64,000 bases of DNA from Isochrysis galbana (taxonomy: Eukaryota > Haptophyta > Isochrysidales > Isochrysidaceae). The position numbers and the translations under genes were made by a program. Each line of letters starts with the position of its first letter. Position 1 is the stretch's first letter. Of the stretch, positions 54,955 to 63,642 are shown piece by piece. Location: positions 3,052,002-3,116,001 of the forward strand of contig CM030943.1 in assembly GCA_018136815.1 (NCBI GenBank), written 5' to 3'. The notes under the pieces are model-generated. The model was not told where the DNA came from and did no database searches. It saw only the letters and a program-made list of their open reading frames with translations.

Positions 54955-55506
54955 ATGGATGAGCCGGTTGTGAGTCTGGACAGCGTGCTATGTGATGAGT
55001 ATTTCGAATTGCCTGCCCCGCTTGATCAAGCTGACCCTGACTCGGGTCAGAGCTCGTTCGAGGAGTTCTCAGAGGGTCTTCAAGATGAGAAGTCTGAGTG
55101 TGGCCTCACAAGCGTTCCACGTACGGGAGACAGTCCGGCCTCAGAGTTCAGCTCTGAAACCGCAGATGGCCCGTTGGAATCGATGTCGATAGCAGCGTTG
55201 AATCCCCCGACAGTGTTTAGCAAGAGCGACCGCATGCATGAGGGATCTCCCATGAGGCAAGGCAACCAGTCGTCCAATATCGGCTGCGCACAAGCCACAG
55301 AGGAAATCGGCGCACCTCACGCCGACGTAGCTTATGCTTCATGCGACCAGAAATCTATCGTCTTGCTGCATGGTTTATCAAGCAGGCTGAGTGCCATTGA
55401 AGAAAAAAACCGCGTGATGATGAACTTCGCCCGCATCAATTTTGCACTCATGATGGGAACGGCCTTGCTTTTGGCATGGAGTTCTTCACTGCGAGGATGG
55501 CGTTGA
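54955..55506 (+). CDS. Hypothetical tail-anchored acidic protein
   Basis: 183 residues, single exon, ATG at 54955; the frame extends upstream to 54739 but that part is GA-repeat. The N-terminal two thirds is acidic and Ser-rich (MDEPVVSLDSVLCDEYFELP, SFEEFSEGLQDEKSE) and probably disordered. Near the C-terminus a short helix (LLHGLSSRLSAIEEKNRVM) leads into one hydrophobic segment (FALMMGTALLLAW) six to eight residues from the end, the layout of a tail-anchored membrane protein. No family is recognised. It could be a retroelement relic, but codon use and composition look coding. Confidence 0.45.
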   Translation: MDEPVVSLDSVLCDEYFELPAPLDQADPDSGQSSFEEFSEGLQDEKSECGLTSVPRTGDSPASEFSSETADGPLESMSIAALNPPTVFSKSDRMHEGSPMRQGNQSSNIGCAQATEEIGAPHADVAYASCDQKSIVLLHGLSSRLSAIEEKNRVMMNFARINFALMMGTALLLAWSSSLRGWR

Positions 55507-55865
55507 AGTTCTTCGCGTTCCGACAAAGCACGCGCACATGACATGGATCCGATGTATGGCAATAGGAATTCTGGGTGTTGTGACTTGCAAAAATTCTTGA
55601 TACAATGCGCGTTTGCTACCATGGGTCCGTTGCAAGTTCGTCTATCGTGGAGACTGTGGTCGCGCTGTGTTAAGGAGATCGAGGGTTGTGCGGCATTTGC
55701 TAGGGAGAAGCGGACGCTTGTTAATTGTGCATGCAGCCGATCGGATGATGGAAAGTGGACTTATGCAAAGATTTGGTTGACTAACAAGGTGGTGGTGGTG
55801 GTGGTGGTGTGGCATATAAAAAAAGACTCAAGTCGAACTCTAACTCTGACGGATTATAATAATAA
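55507..55865 (+). other. Unassigned ORF region
   Basis: A 112-codon frame (55543-55881) runs through a GGT repeat and into the E repeat; no domain is recognised and it is not supported as a gene. Confidence 0.25.
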
Positions 55866-56326
55866 TCTAACTGAGCGTTAGTACCACTACTCCCACTAGC
55901 CCGGTACTAGCTCACGACACCCCTCAGCGCACTTGCCCGCACGCCTTGAAGTGGTGGCACAGACACACACATGTGCATCCCTTCGAATCTCCCCCCTCGC
56001 AAACCCCTGGCTCCCATTGTAACTCATAACTCCCCACAAGTTACAATGAGGGAAAACCCAGTGAGGCGAACCGACCTACGTAGGGCGACTCACCGGGGGA
56101 AAACACCGGGGGGGGGGGGGTTGGTCGAGAAGCAGATCGGCCCTTACAGCTCGCGCCGCGAGCAGTCCTCGACGAAATAAATGAAAATGACTGCGGCCCC
56201 CGACCCCGACACGCGACACCTGCCACAAGGACGTCTTGAGCCACTCCCTTCTCTTCCCACTCCTGTCGCCAGCCGCCCCCCTTCGCCCGTTTGGGGCCCG
56301 TTTCTTACCGCACTCCATCGGGGGGG
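55866..56326 (-). repeat. SINE-like repeat E, copy 3 (MITE-free)
   Basis: Matches E copies 1 and 2 across their length and lacks the MITE at the CCTTGA site (about 55948-55953). On the minus strand it ends GTACTAACGCTCAG then TTAGATTATTATTATAAT. Confidence 0.65.
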
Positions 56327-57625
56327 TATCGTATTCCATACGAGGACAGACTTTTACTTTTAGCCGGCGAGCTATTTTAACTCTCAAGGTCTCGTTGATG
56401 GGTATATCGTCTCTTCTCCTACTTTCGCTTGATGACATCAAACGTTCCACGACTGTCGTCCGTCTTCTGTTATACCTCGGTCGCAGCTCCCCCAGCGAGG
56501 TCTGCCCTCGTTGTGCCGTCCCCTCTGCGCATGTCCGTGCGCCGCTAAGTTGCCTTGGTGCCGACGCTCGGTAGTCCGTCCAAGTGTGGTTAGTTTTCGC
56601 CCCGTTTGGTTTAGTTTGTCTGTCTCTGTTGGTCAGGAACTTTTTGAGTCCCCGCGTTGTAGCCCCTCGTGTCTACCTTGGACCTAAGAAGCTCTCATTC
56701 TCATTCTCTCTCTCTCCCCCTAGCTCGCTAGCTAGCCTCGTCTCTACTCTCCGACGCCACGTGTCGCAATTCTCCGAACCTCCGTCTACCTCTTCGCTCG
56801 AAGCGCTCGATGACAGACAATGACAACTACTCCTACCATGACCTCTCAAAAAACTATTGTTATAGTTTTAGCGATGGAGCGCGCGCCGACCGCTCCCCTC
56901 TCCCAGCCCCCCGCCGTCACGACGCCCCAACGGGGCCGCCCCAAGCCGCCGGAGCCGAAGCGCTCGCAGGCCTCAGCACCGCCTGACAACGACGTCGAGA
57001 TGGCGCCGCCACCCTCGCCTCCCAGGCAGCCACAGAAGCAGGGAGCAGGCAAAGTCCTGTTCCCTGCTGACAAGCAGAACCTGACTCAGGCTCAGAACGC
57101 CAGCGCCGCCGGGCAGCCACCCACTCAAGGACTCCCCATGGGGTGTGGCAGCTCTGCTGCCACCCCCATGGCGGTAACTCCTACCATCTGTGCACCCTAC
57201 CATGACCTCTCTGACATTTTCCCCGCTCTACACGGTGGACAAGGAGTTCAACCTAGGAACATCGGAAGACCTCCTGCAGGCGGCGAGAGGTCTAGACATC
57301 CGTAACATCACCTAAGGCACTTAATACCGCGTCTTAGAAGAAACCGCAGGGGATATCAATGAGGATCCCACGATATACAATGGAAGGCAACCCGAATTAA
57401 CACTAGCATAAAGGACGAATCACAGTCTCCAGCCCCCTTCTCTCCAACTCCCGGCCGAAGCAGCGCGCGCGGCCTCCCCGGAACCAGCTTCTCCGATAAA
57501 GAGGGAACTGGGAAAGGGGGAGGGGGTTGTCAGGGGTTAAGGTTGGGTAGTAGGGAGGTGCACTAGCACACTGCCTCACGCCGCACGCGTAGCGGGGAAT
57601 TTTAAGAAGATTTTTTTTGGGGGGG
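56327..57625 (+). mobile_element. Group-2 type F LINE, internally deleted, with a nested group-1 insertion
   Basis: The 5' end has the hairpin TCGTAT-TCC-ATACGA; the leader runs to ATG at 56820. Ignoring the nested insert 56848-57194, the frame reads MTTTPTMTSLTFSPLYTVDK and continues to the conserved ORF2 tail GLDIRNIT with stop at about 57315. ORF1, endonuclease and RT are all missing. The 3'UTR matches 14609-14905 and ends TTTTAAGAAGA plus a T-run, then G-runs. Confidence 0.75.
56848..57194 (+). mobile_element. Group-1 LINE short copy (347 bp) with 16-base TSD
   Basis: CCTACCATGACCTCTC occurs at 56832-56847 and 57195-57210. The insert starts AAAAAACTATTGTTATAG (hairpin stem of eight pairs, 56850-56869) four bases before the ORF1 ATG at 56874 (MERAPTAPLSQPPAV). 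It contains about 107 codons of ORF1 and nothing else, ending CCTACCATCTGTGCA. Confidence 0.85.
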
Positions 57626-57811
57626 GTTGGTTGCCGTAAAGGCCCCAAGAATTGTTTGTTGTGTGAAGTGCCCGCCCACGAGGGGTGCACTGCTGGTAGG
57701 AGTTGCCACATGCCACCATGGGGCCAAGTTGGGCTGTAAGTACTGATATTAGTACTGATGCATTAGTATTAGCTCCCCAGGAGCTGATATACTGATGTTA
57801 GTTCCTAGGCT
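57626..57811. other. Short repeat scraps
   Basis: 57630-57711 on the minus strand resembles ORF1 of the LINE at 43131-44273 (LLPAVHPSWAGTS). 57737-57790 has repeated GTACTGAT words also seen at about 51600. Confidence 0.4.
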
Positions 57812-58170
57812 ACATGCACGGCGTGGGGCAGGTTGCTAGTGCTACTCCTAACTACCCTCTCTTTCTTATCACCCCCCCCCCCCCCCCTTTCCTTTCCTAG
57901 CAAATGGAGGGAGGGGAGGCCGCGCGCGCTGCTTCGACCAGGGGCGTGAGATAGAGGGGTTAAGAGTGAGTGGAGTCCTTGTTTGGGTGTGTTTTCCCGC
58001 CCCCTTGGGGGTCGGTCCTCAGAAGAAACCTATTTCCTAGTTCAGGGGGTTCAAGTTATATTCCTGATGGCTAATTCGGTCGCTACTTGCGCCAAAGCGT
58101 CAGAGATCTCCAAGTTAAAATCTTTATCTACTGAATACATTCAGGGGCACGTAGAGCTAGCTAGCGAGTG
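57812..58170 (-). mobile_element. Group-2 LINE 3' end, left arm of inverted pair
   Basis: The reverse complement matches 58540-58880: the ORF2 tail region (SISKLKSLSTEY on the opposite strand), the hairpin GGTCG...CGGCC, and GTAGTTAGGAGTAGCACTAG at the 3' end. The two arms diverge from a central spacer of about 280 bases. Confidence 0.6.
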
Positions 58171-58259
58171 AAAGGCAGGAGGGTTAAAGGCCAAGCCCTA
58201 ACGCCCCACCTGCCACCTGCCACCTGGGCTGAGCTCCCATCCATTGCCCCTGCAAGCTA

Positions 58260-58880
58260 GCCTGACGAGTTGGGATGGCCCATAGGGCCTAAGGGCAATG
58301 AGGAGGGAGGCATCCCGGCGGTAGGCGCGGCGGAGGAGACGACTTCAGAGGTGCTGACAGGCTGAAGCCCGTCAGCAAAGGAAGGCGGGCAAGCGAGATC
58401 GACGAAAGCCATCCTAAGGGCCAGGGCCATATTCTCGAGGCTCCACTGGTTGGTCAAGGCGAAGGTAGGTTTCTTCCAACACCTGAAAGCCCAGAGAGAA
58501 AGACTTGGACTACACGCCCCGAGCCCGAGCAACAAACACCTGCGCAAAATGATCTCCCCGTTGTATTCAGTAGATAAAGACTTTAACTTGGAGATCTCTA
58601 ACGCTTTGGCGCAAGTAGCGGCCGAACTAGGCATCAGAAACATAACTTGAACCCCCCGAACTAGGAGAAAGGCTTCTTCAGAAAACATACCCAAACAAGG
58701 ACTCCACTCACTCTTACCCCCTCTATCCCGCGCCCCTGGTCGAAGCAGCGCGCGCGGCCTCCCCACCCTCCATTTGCTAGGAAAGGAAAAGGGGGGGGGG
58801 GTGATAGGAAAGGGAGGGTAGTTAGGAGTAGCACTAGCAACCTGCCCCACGCCGTGTATGTAGCGGCTAGCTTTTTAAGA
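58260..58880 (+). mobile_element. Group-2 LINE 3' end, right arm of inverted pair
   Basis: The + strand encodes KAKVGFFQHLKAQRERLGLH, KMISPLYSVDKDFNLEI and ELGIRNIT (stop at 58648-58650), i.e. the ORF2 C-terminus, then the 3'UTR with GGTCGAAGCAGCGCGCGCGG, ending near TTTTTAAGATTG at about 58883. A hairpin at 58353-58376 resembles 34257-34280. Confidence 0.7.
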
Positions 58881-59124
58881 TTGTCATGCCTTGAAGCTGG
58901 GAACAAGCAAGACGCTCGCGCGCCAATCGCTCCTGCCGGCCGATTTCCACCTCCACCCATATTAGAAAATCGCTCTTGTATTCATTGTATTTTCGAGAAG
59001 TGCACGCCCCCCATCGACTGTCCCATGAAGCTAGCATGTAACGGCAAAGTTCTTGTGAAGAAGCATATCCATTGCTTTGCGAAGCTTAGTAGGACGATAT
59101 AAATAGGAAAACACTAAGAAGAAC

Positions 59125-59147
59125 CTAAGTTTTGGAACGGAGGTAGT
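59125..59147 (-). repeat. Stowaway-like terminus 1
   Basis: The minus strand reads TACTACCTCCGTTCCAAAAC then TTAGG, the terminal inverted-repeat type of Stowaway (Tc1/mariner) MITEs, starting with TA. The other end of the element is not found. Confidence 0.55.
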
Positions 59148-59305
59148 ATCATTTATTTATCCGCCGGCCAATTTGCCCACCGCCTGGACTCGCTGGCTAC
59201 GCAAGCACAAAGCATGGCATCTGCTCCAGCCTACTTATCATTATCATATGTTAGTATCTAGAAATGAGGGCGGAGATAGGCTAGACGACAACGGTTGCAG
59301 GATCT

Positions 59306-59595
59306 GTATCTACAGAGGGCTTGATTCGGCGTATAGGCAGTCTCAAATAGCCTTGATACAATCTTCCCGCTGTCGCTTCCGGACAAAAGAGTTCAAGTGC
59401 CTGTTACAGCAATCAAAAGCTACTCTTGGCTGAATTCGAGAAGCCTACTCGTATCTACAGAGGGCTTGATTCGGCGTATAGGCAGTCTCAAATAGCCTTG
59501 ATACAATCTTCCCGCTGTCGCTTCCGGACAAAAGAGTTCAAGTGCCTGTTACAGCAATCAAAAGCTACTCTTGGCTGAATTCGAGAAGCCTACTC
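59306..59595. repeat. 145-bp perfect tandem duplication at the RCL1 3' end
   Basis: 59306-59450 and 59451-59595 appear identical (start GTATCTACAGAGGGCTTGAT, end GAGAAGCCTACTC). The second unit includes the last 12 codons and stop of RCL1, so the first unit is a downstream, untranslated copy of the gene's 3' end. Confidence 0.9.
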
Positions 59596-61465
59596 CGCGA
59601 CAAGCCACCACTGTCGAATGGTCATCAGCCTCAGGCCAGATTTGGAACTTGAGCCCGACAAAAGCGCACAAGTTGCGCATGAGAGACATGGCGGGCGCAG
59701 AGAGCGAGCCGACGCGGAGGCGAGACACATCCTGGGGCCCGAAGGCCATCAACATCAGCGCGAGGGGTTGATGGGCGGAGTCGATGACGCCTCCTTGCAG
59801 GATCTCCTGCTCGGGACGAGAGAAACTGTCAGCGACGCGAACAATTGGAAAACGGCTAGATTGACGCACGCACCTCCATCAACTGAGAAGCAGCGGCGAG
59901 GCCGACGTCTTCGGGGCTTGCTCCCGTGGTAGCCGTGGCCTACCGAAGCATGCACGATGCGCCTGTGAGCAAGACTCCGTGCCCTGGCCCGTGTAGCATG
60001 GAAGCACACCTCTGCTGAAAGCAGGCAACCGTTTGTCGTCTCCGCAACGAGTGATAGAGCGAAGCCTGGCGCACACAACAATCAGGTAAGCCGAAGTGAG
60101 CCATAGCATCGTCAGCATTCCACCAAGTTCACGTACCTGGTGAGCCATCTTTCGATGAGGCCACGTCCGTGTAGATCCAAACATCCGGAATGTAATGTGT
60201 GAGCACACTACGCGCTGCATCCACAAGGCGGTTGATCACTTGTGGCGACACCTGCACGTCATGGAGACGAGGACGAGCGCCTCACAAAAGGGACACGTCT
60301 GGCCGCTGGGTGATGCCGCGGACCTTCACTCCGTAGGCGACGCCGCGTACTCGCTTGACTCGACCAGGATCCGTTAGGTGAAGCGTCTGGACCGACCGAA
60401 CCACGGGGATATTGAGCAACACCTCACCCATCCCGGCTGGCGGAGCACCGCGGCGAATTATTTGCAGGTGTACATCGTCCTGTGCCCGACAAGCAGAGCC
60501 GGATGAGCAGGTAGTAATACCTCGGAAAAAGGACCTTGACGGAGCACGCACCTCGAGTCCGAACCTCTTCAGGAACGGCATGGTCACCGAGCGCAGAACG
60601 TCGACACCGAGATCATTCGAAACATTGGTGAAGCCGCGGAAGGTTACGGAGAGCTCGCGTTTCGCAAACAGCGCAATGACGAGCAGAGGCTCAATGAAAT
60701 AGCCGAGGCCCCTCACTTTGCCACAATCATGGACGACATTCCTGCGAGGGGTAGGGAGATGGTGTGCAACGGCTCTGCAACTGGCGGAAGGCATGCCGGG
60801 CGGTCTCGCCTGCCCCCGATGATCATGCCGGGGCGGTACTGCAGCGCTGTTCCCGTCTCATTCACGATGATTTCACTGCCATCGACTAGCTTCTCAACAA
60901 GACGCAAAAAGCTTGCCTCAAAGTCGCACAGACCAACCTGCGATGCAGCAGCCGGTGGAGCATCGTCCTCGCTAAGTGCTGGGAGGAGCGTGGCAGAGGG
61001 CGTGGTGGGGATAAGGGCAAGGCGTTGGGCGCGTCGACGGGCGATTTCCTGAGCGCTCGTTGCCGAGCAAAGACTAGCAAGGCGATGTTTCGAGCCCCCC
61101 CCCCCCCCTCCCCCCCCCCTTCCCTCCCCCTCCCGCGCTCCCTCCCTCTCTCCCTCCCTCCCTCCTCCCCCTCCCCCCCTCCCTCCCTCCTTCCCGCTCC
61201 CTCTCCCTCCCTCCCTCCCTCCCTCTCCCTCTCTCTCCCCTTCCCTCCGTCCCTCTCTCTCCCTCCCTCCCTTCCCTCCCCTTCCCGCCCTCTCTCTCCT
61301 TCTCCGCCTCTCTCCCTTGTCCTAGCTCTCTCCCTCGCGTTCACGCCGACGCACCGCATCCGCAGGGCCTCCTGTTCGAATCTCCTCGATCCGGATCGGC
61401 CTACGGCTCAGCGTGGCCAGCACGATCCGTTGGCGGAACTCCGCGTGGCCGCTGAACCGCAGCAT
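59558..61465 (-). CDS. RCL1: RCL1, RNA 3'-terminal phosphate cyclase-like protein
   Basis: Nucleolar factor of the small-subunit processome needed for pre-rRNA cleavage in 18S maturation; related to RtcA cyclases but without the catalytic His. Eight exons (minus): 61465-61355, 60937-60814, 60741-60552, 60479-60324, 60251-60137, 60065-60010, 59939-59874, 59806-59558. Motifs: FSGHAEFRQRIVLATLS, DFEASFLRLVEKL, FRGFTNVSNDLGVDVLRS, RRGAPPAGMGEV, HLTDPGRVKRVRGVAYG, ALSLVAETTNGCLLSAE, ILQGGVIDSAHQ, AFGPQDVSRLR. Length is about 355 residues (family about 370). The exon 2/3 join needs one more G in the G5 run at 60813-60817 and then uses a GC donor, a sign of a homopolymer undercall. Intron 1 holds a CCCT/CTCC microsatellite (about 61095-61330). 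The stop lies inside the 145-bp duplication. Confidence 0.92.
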
Positions 61466-61772
61466 CGCCACGCGGACGACGGGGGGACGACCTGTGAATA
61501 GGCAAGTCCATATATCTCTATATATATCTATATATATCCTGTGAATGAAGCGATGGATCTCTTGTATGTGTAACCCCCCAGGAGCCAACGCCCTAGCCTT
61601 GATACGAATAGTCTGTCTTTGGTCTTTTGCGCCGTCGTTCTGTTCTCTGTTCCGCTCTGGAGTGTATCCTACCAAGGTTTCTATGGTTTGAAAGATCAGG
61701 CGTGTGAAGGGTGAAGGGGCATCTAGCCAATGCGTCGAGTTTTCGCGGTGTTTTCCGCATAGTCGGTCTCTA
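61466..61772. other. Upstream flank of RCL1
   Basis: Contains alternating TATATCTATATATA sequence at 61508-61538. No promoter element is recognised with confidence. Confidence 0.4.
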
Positions 61773-61797
61773 TATAATACTATCTCCGTTCCAAAAC
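61773..61797 (+). repeat. Stowaway-like terminus 2
   Basis: TACTATCTCCGTTCCAAAAC then TCAGG, one or two mismatches from the terminus at 59125-59147 and pointing away from it; RCL1 lies between them. The distal end is not found. Confidence 0.55.
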
Positions 61798-62606
61798 TCA
61801 GGATCCAGGAGAAGATCTCGGGGGGGGGTTACAAAATGAAATCCGAATGATCGGGACATGTTGCGGGTACATTGGGGCGGTATGCTAGATGCGATGGAAG
61901 CGAAGATAGCACAATAAAAACAAAAAAAAATGAATGTTCATTTTAGAAAGGAGCAAAAAGTTGCGCGCGGCGCGAACACCTCAATCCCCCTCTGTAGGCT
62001 GAGGCCAGGATATCCCGGATATCTTTTTGGATACTTGGGCAGATCTGCCAAAATAGATAGCTTTCGGATATATGCCGGATATTTGGGGGGACGCGAGGCG
62101 TGCGGAGCAAAAAAAAACCAAATTAGCCGTTACAAGAGATCGCGGGGCACGAGCCCAAGTGTGAGCGACAAGGCGATGACGACCGGGAGGAGGGGGCCGA
62201 GGACCGCCAGCATGCCAGGAGGTGAGCCTGCTGCCTGCCCTTGCCCGCGTGTCGCCCAACCACTCCTCACACAGGCACCCTTGCGCCGTTCGCGGCGCGC
62301 GCCGTTCAGGGTTGCCGACTGAATGAAAGGTCGGCAGTCTGTCGTGCGCTCGCGCGTGCGACGGAGCGAGCGAGCGAGCCGGTACAGACCGGTCAATGCT
62401 CCCTTGCCCCTTGCCCTTGCTCACACGCTTGGGCGCCACCCACTTCCCTACCTTCCATTCCCTTGCGCAGGATCGAGCCGCTCGCGACGTGCCGCGTTGC
62501 GCAATGCGCGCAGCGATGTCTCAGACATCGATGCGGCATTGAGTGATGAGCGCATGCTGCAGCGTGGCAGCGAGATGGCGAACGAGAAGGAGGGCGAGCA
62601 GGAGAG
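61798..62606. other. Intergenic repeats
   Basis: 62000-62095 has repeated GGATAT words and the palindrome GGCAGATCTGCC, resembling 18905-18955. No gene is supported in the remainder; frames around 62241-62546 have no recognisable domain. Confidence 0.4.
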
Positions 62607-62685
62607 TGTCGTATTCCATACGATGACAGACTTTTACTTCTAACCTGTGGGTTATTTTAAGCCTCAAGGTGGTGTTAGGGGTGGG
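62607..62685 (+). repeat. Group-2 type F 5' end, short fragment
   Basis: TGTCGTATTCCATACGATGA (hairpin TCGTAT-TCC-ATACGA), then GACAGACTTTTAC, matching the start of the element at 56327. Ends after about 80 bases, head-on against the LINE endonuclease fragment. Confidence 0.65.
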
Positions 62686-62689
62686 GAGG

Positions 62690-63642
62690 GGAAGAAAAAG
62701 AAAACCCCTTCCATCCTTCCTGGAAGCGAGTACTTTTTTCGTGAGGGGGGGCGAAGAATTCATCTGCCGCTTCTTGTCTGCGGAGCGGAGCCAGAGGAGG
62801 CTGATCATCTCTCGCGTCTCCGGGTCGTCCAATACCTCCAAAGGTATCTTGGCTTCTATCTCCGTCGCCCGTCGTGGGGGGGCAATAGCAAAAGTCGCTA
62901 CCACCGGGTGGTGGTCCGACACCGCTAGGCCCGTGAACAGCCTTAGATCTATGTATGCCTTGTGCTATCTCCATGTGGAGTAGTATTCCGCGGCGTATAC
63001 TCGGTCTATCCTCGTGTGGGTCTGATGCCCGCACCTCGTGTATTGGTCCTTAAGACCCGGATTAACTAGTAGCTGGACATCCGTCAGCCCATGCGAGGCG
63101 AGCGCCCTCGTGAGGGCTCTGCCCCCCGAATTTGCGTAAGGGGTCGCCCCCGCGATGGACCGGGTATCTCTGCTTACGCTTTCTACGCAGTTAAAATCGC
63201 CTGCTATTATAGTGTGAGGAGGTATTTCCGACGTCTCGTGTAGCATTTTGATGTCTTCTTTACGTTTATTGGGTTGGGCACTTAGATACACAGAGGAGAA
63301 AGATATCGTTTCATGTCCGATTTTTGCCTTTACTTCTACCAGCCTCCCCGGGATAACTACCGACCAAGATTCTACTACTACGTCGCTTCTGTCTCTTCTA
63401 ATGGCTACTGCCACTCCGCTTCCCGGGTCGCCCCTAGTTGCGGGAGATTGAAACCAGTCCCACCCCAGGGACCGGGCCAAATTTCGCACCTTCAAGTGCC
63501 ATCCATCGGTGTAATGATGCAATTCTTGCGCATACAAGATGTGGACTCCTCCTAATCTCGCTTGCGCTAGAGTAGATGCTAATTTATGTTTTGCTCCATT
63601 CAAATTGTATGTTGCAATCCTTAGATCATTATTATTCACCAT
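62690..63642 (-). pseudogene. LINE ORF2 N-terminal part: AP-type endonuclease
   Basis: Apurinic-like endonuclease (EEP fold) that nicks the target for LINE integration. From ATG at 63642: LRIATYNLNG, ILYAQELHH (catalytic Glu), SPATRGDPGSGVAVAI, HTIIAGDFNCV (Asp/Asn), TRIDRVYA, and after an in-frame TAG at 62965-62967 the closing SDHHPVVATFAI motif. It continues to about 62690, where it is cut off before the reverse transcriptase. Its ATG overlaps the ORF1 stop. Confidence 0.8.

Noticed and set aside
55543..55881. 112-codon frame after the tail-anchored protein
   Set aside because: Contains a GGT microsatellite and runs into repeat E; no similarity recognised.
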